A DNA stretch of 14,604 nt from CAYVAP01 sp964343195. Its GTDB lineage: Bacteria; Bacteroidota; Bacteroidia; J057. Below, in pieces: positions 14,535 to 14,604 of this stretch. How positions within the stretch are numbered: the stretch's first letter is position 1; each line of letters opens with the position of its first letter. Under the pieces are notes generated by a model. That model was not told the DNA's origin. It saw nothing but the letters and a program-made list of their open reading frames with translations, and ran no database searches. Both the position numbers and the translations under genes were made by a program. Location: positions 1-14,604 of the forward strand of contig CAYFIR010000152.1 of assembly GCA_964343195.1 (NCBI GenBank), read 5' to 3'.

Positions 14535-14604
14535 TATACCCCCTATACCCCCTATACCCCCTATACCCCCTATACCCCCTATACCCCCTATACCCCCTAT
14601 ACCC
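14535..14604 (+). repeat. Perfect 9-bp tandem repeat TATACCCCC reaching the window edge
   Basis: Seven full copies and a partial eighth (7 nt) of TATACCCCC run without a mismatch from 14535 to the last base, so the true array length is unknown. A perfect, short-unit array like this is a candidate variable-number tandem repeat. It has no unique spacers, so it is not CRISPR. Confidence 0.95.

Noticed and set aside
14506..14604. Open frame starting ATGGGCAAGCTG and reading the 9-bp array as Pro-Ile-Pro repeats
   Set aside because: A 9-nt unit without stops is open in that frame by necessity. The frame is short, runs off the window and has no support beyond an AAGGGA before the ATG.
14535..14604. 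CRISPR array
   Set aside because: The units are 9 bp and directly adjacent, with no spacers and no cas genes in the window.

Overview
The window looks like chromosomal DNA from a member of the Bacteroidota, probably the Saprospiria (Lewinella-like). The evidence is two secreted proteins with type IX secretion (T9SS) C-terminal sorting domains, a Bacteroidota-style Gfo/Idh/MocA oxidoreductase with a twin-arginine leader, a DUF151 bifunctional-nuclease protein with a UVR tail, a near-absence of Shine-Dalgarno sites, and a candidate promoter of the TTTG / TAnnTTTG type. The lineage is inferred from gene content, not from a marker gene.

Layout. Positions 58-1512 (+) encode a Tat-exported Gfo/Idh/MocA-type oxidoreductase. 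Positions 1752-5063 (+) encode a large secreted protein made of a blue-copper (cupredoxin) domain, six CHRD domains, a fibronectin-like module and a T9SS tail, followed by a clear terminator at 5105-5131. Positions 5202-11026 (all -) hold a [NiFe]-hydrogenase cluster. In transcription order it is small subunit, large subunit, a strong hairpin, maturation endopeptidase, two small uncharacterised proteins, a TPR protein and HypA. From the endopeptidase to HypA each stop codon overlaps the next start, so these five genes are very probably one translationally coupled unit. Upstream on the same strand are a TetR-family regulator (11207-11833) and a bifunctional-nuclease-family protein (11846-12415). 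A 557-bp intergenic stretch with a palindromic repeat follows. A second T9SS-exported protein (12973-14436, +) comes next, and then two 9-nt periodic repeat arrays, the last one running off the window edge.

How the genes work together. The hydrogenase resembles the cytosolic high-affinity (actinobacterial-type, group 1h, or the related Bacteroidota group 1l) uptake enzymes. The small subunit has no Tat signal and no membrane tail, and begins GGACSGNTMSFL, with Asn where standard enzymes have the second proximal-cluster cysteine. The large subunit has both Ni-binding motifs and a 15-residue C-terminal tail that the neighbouring endopeptidase would remove after HypA-assisted Ni insertion. HypB-F and an electron-transfer partner are not in the window. 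Two short proteins (122 and 108 aa) and a 501-aa TPR protein are locked into the maturation operon and are the best candidates for undescribed hydrogenase assembly or interaction factors. A 15-bp palindrome and a second inverted repeat lie just upstream of the hydrogenase promoter candidate, next to the TetR gene, and suggest local transcriptional control.
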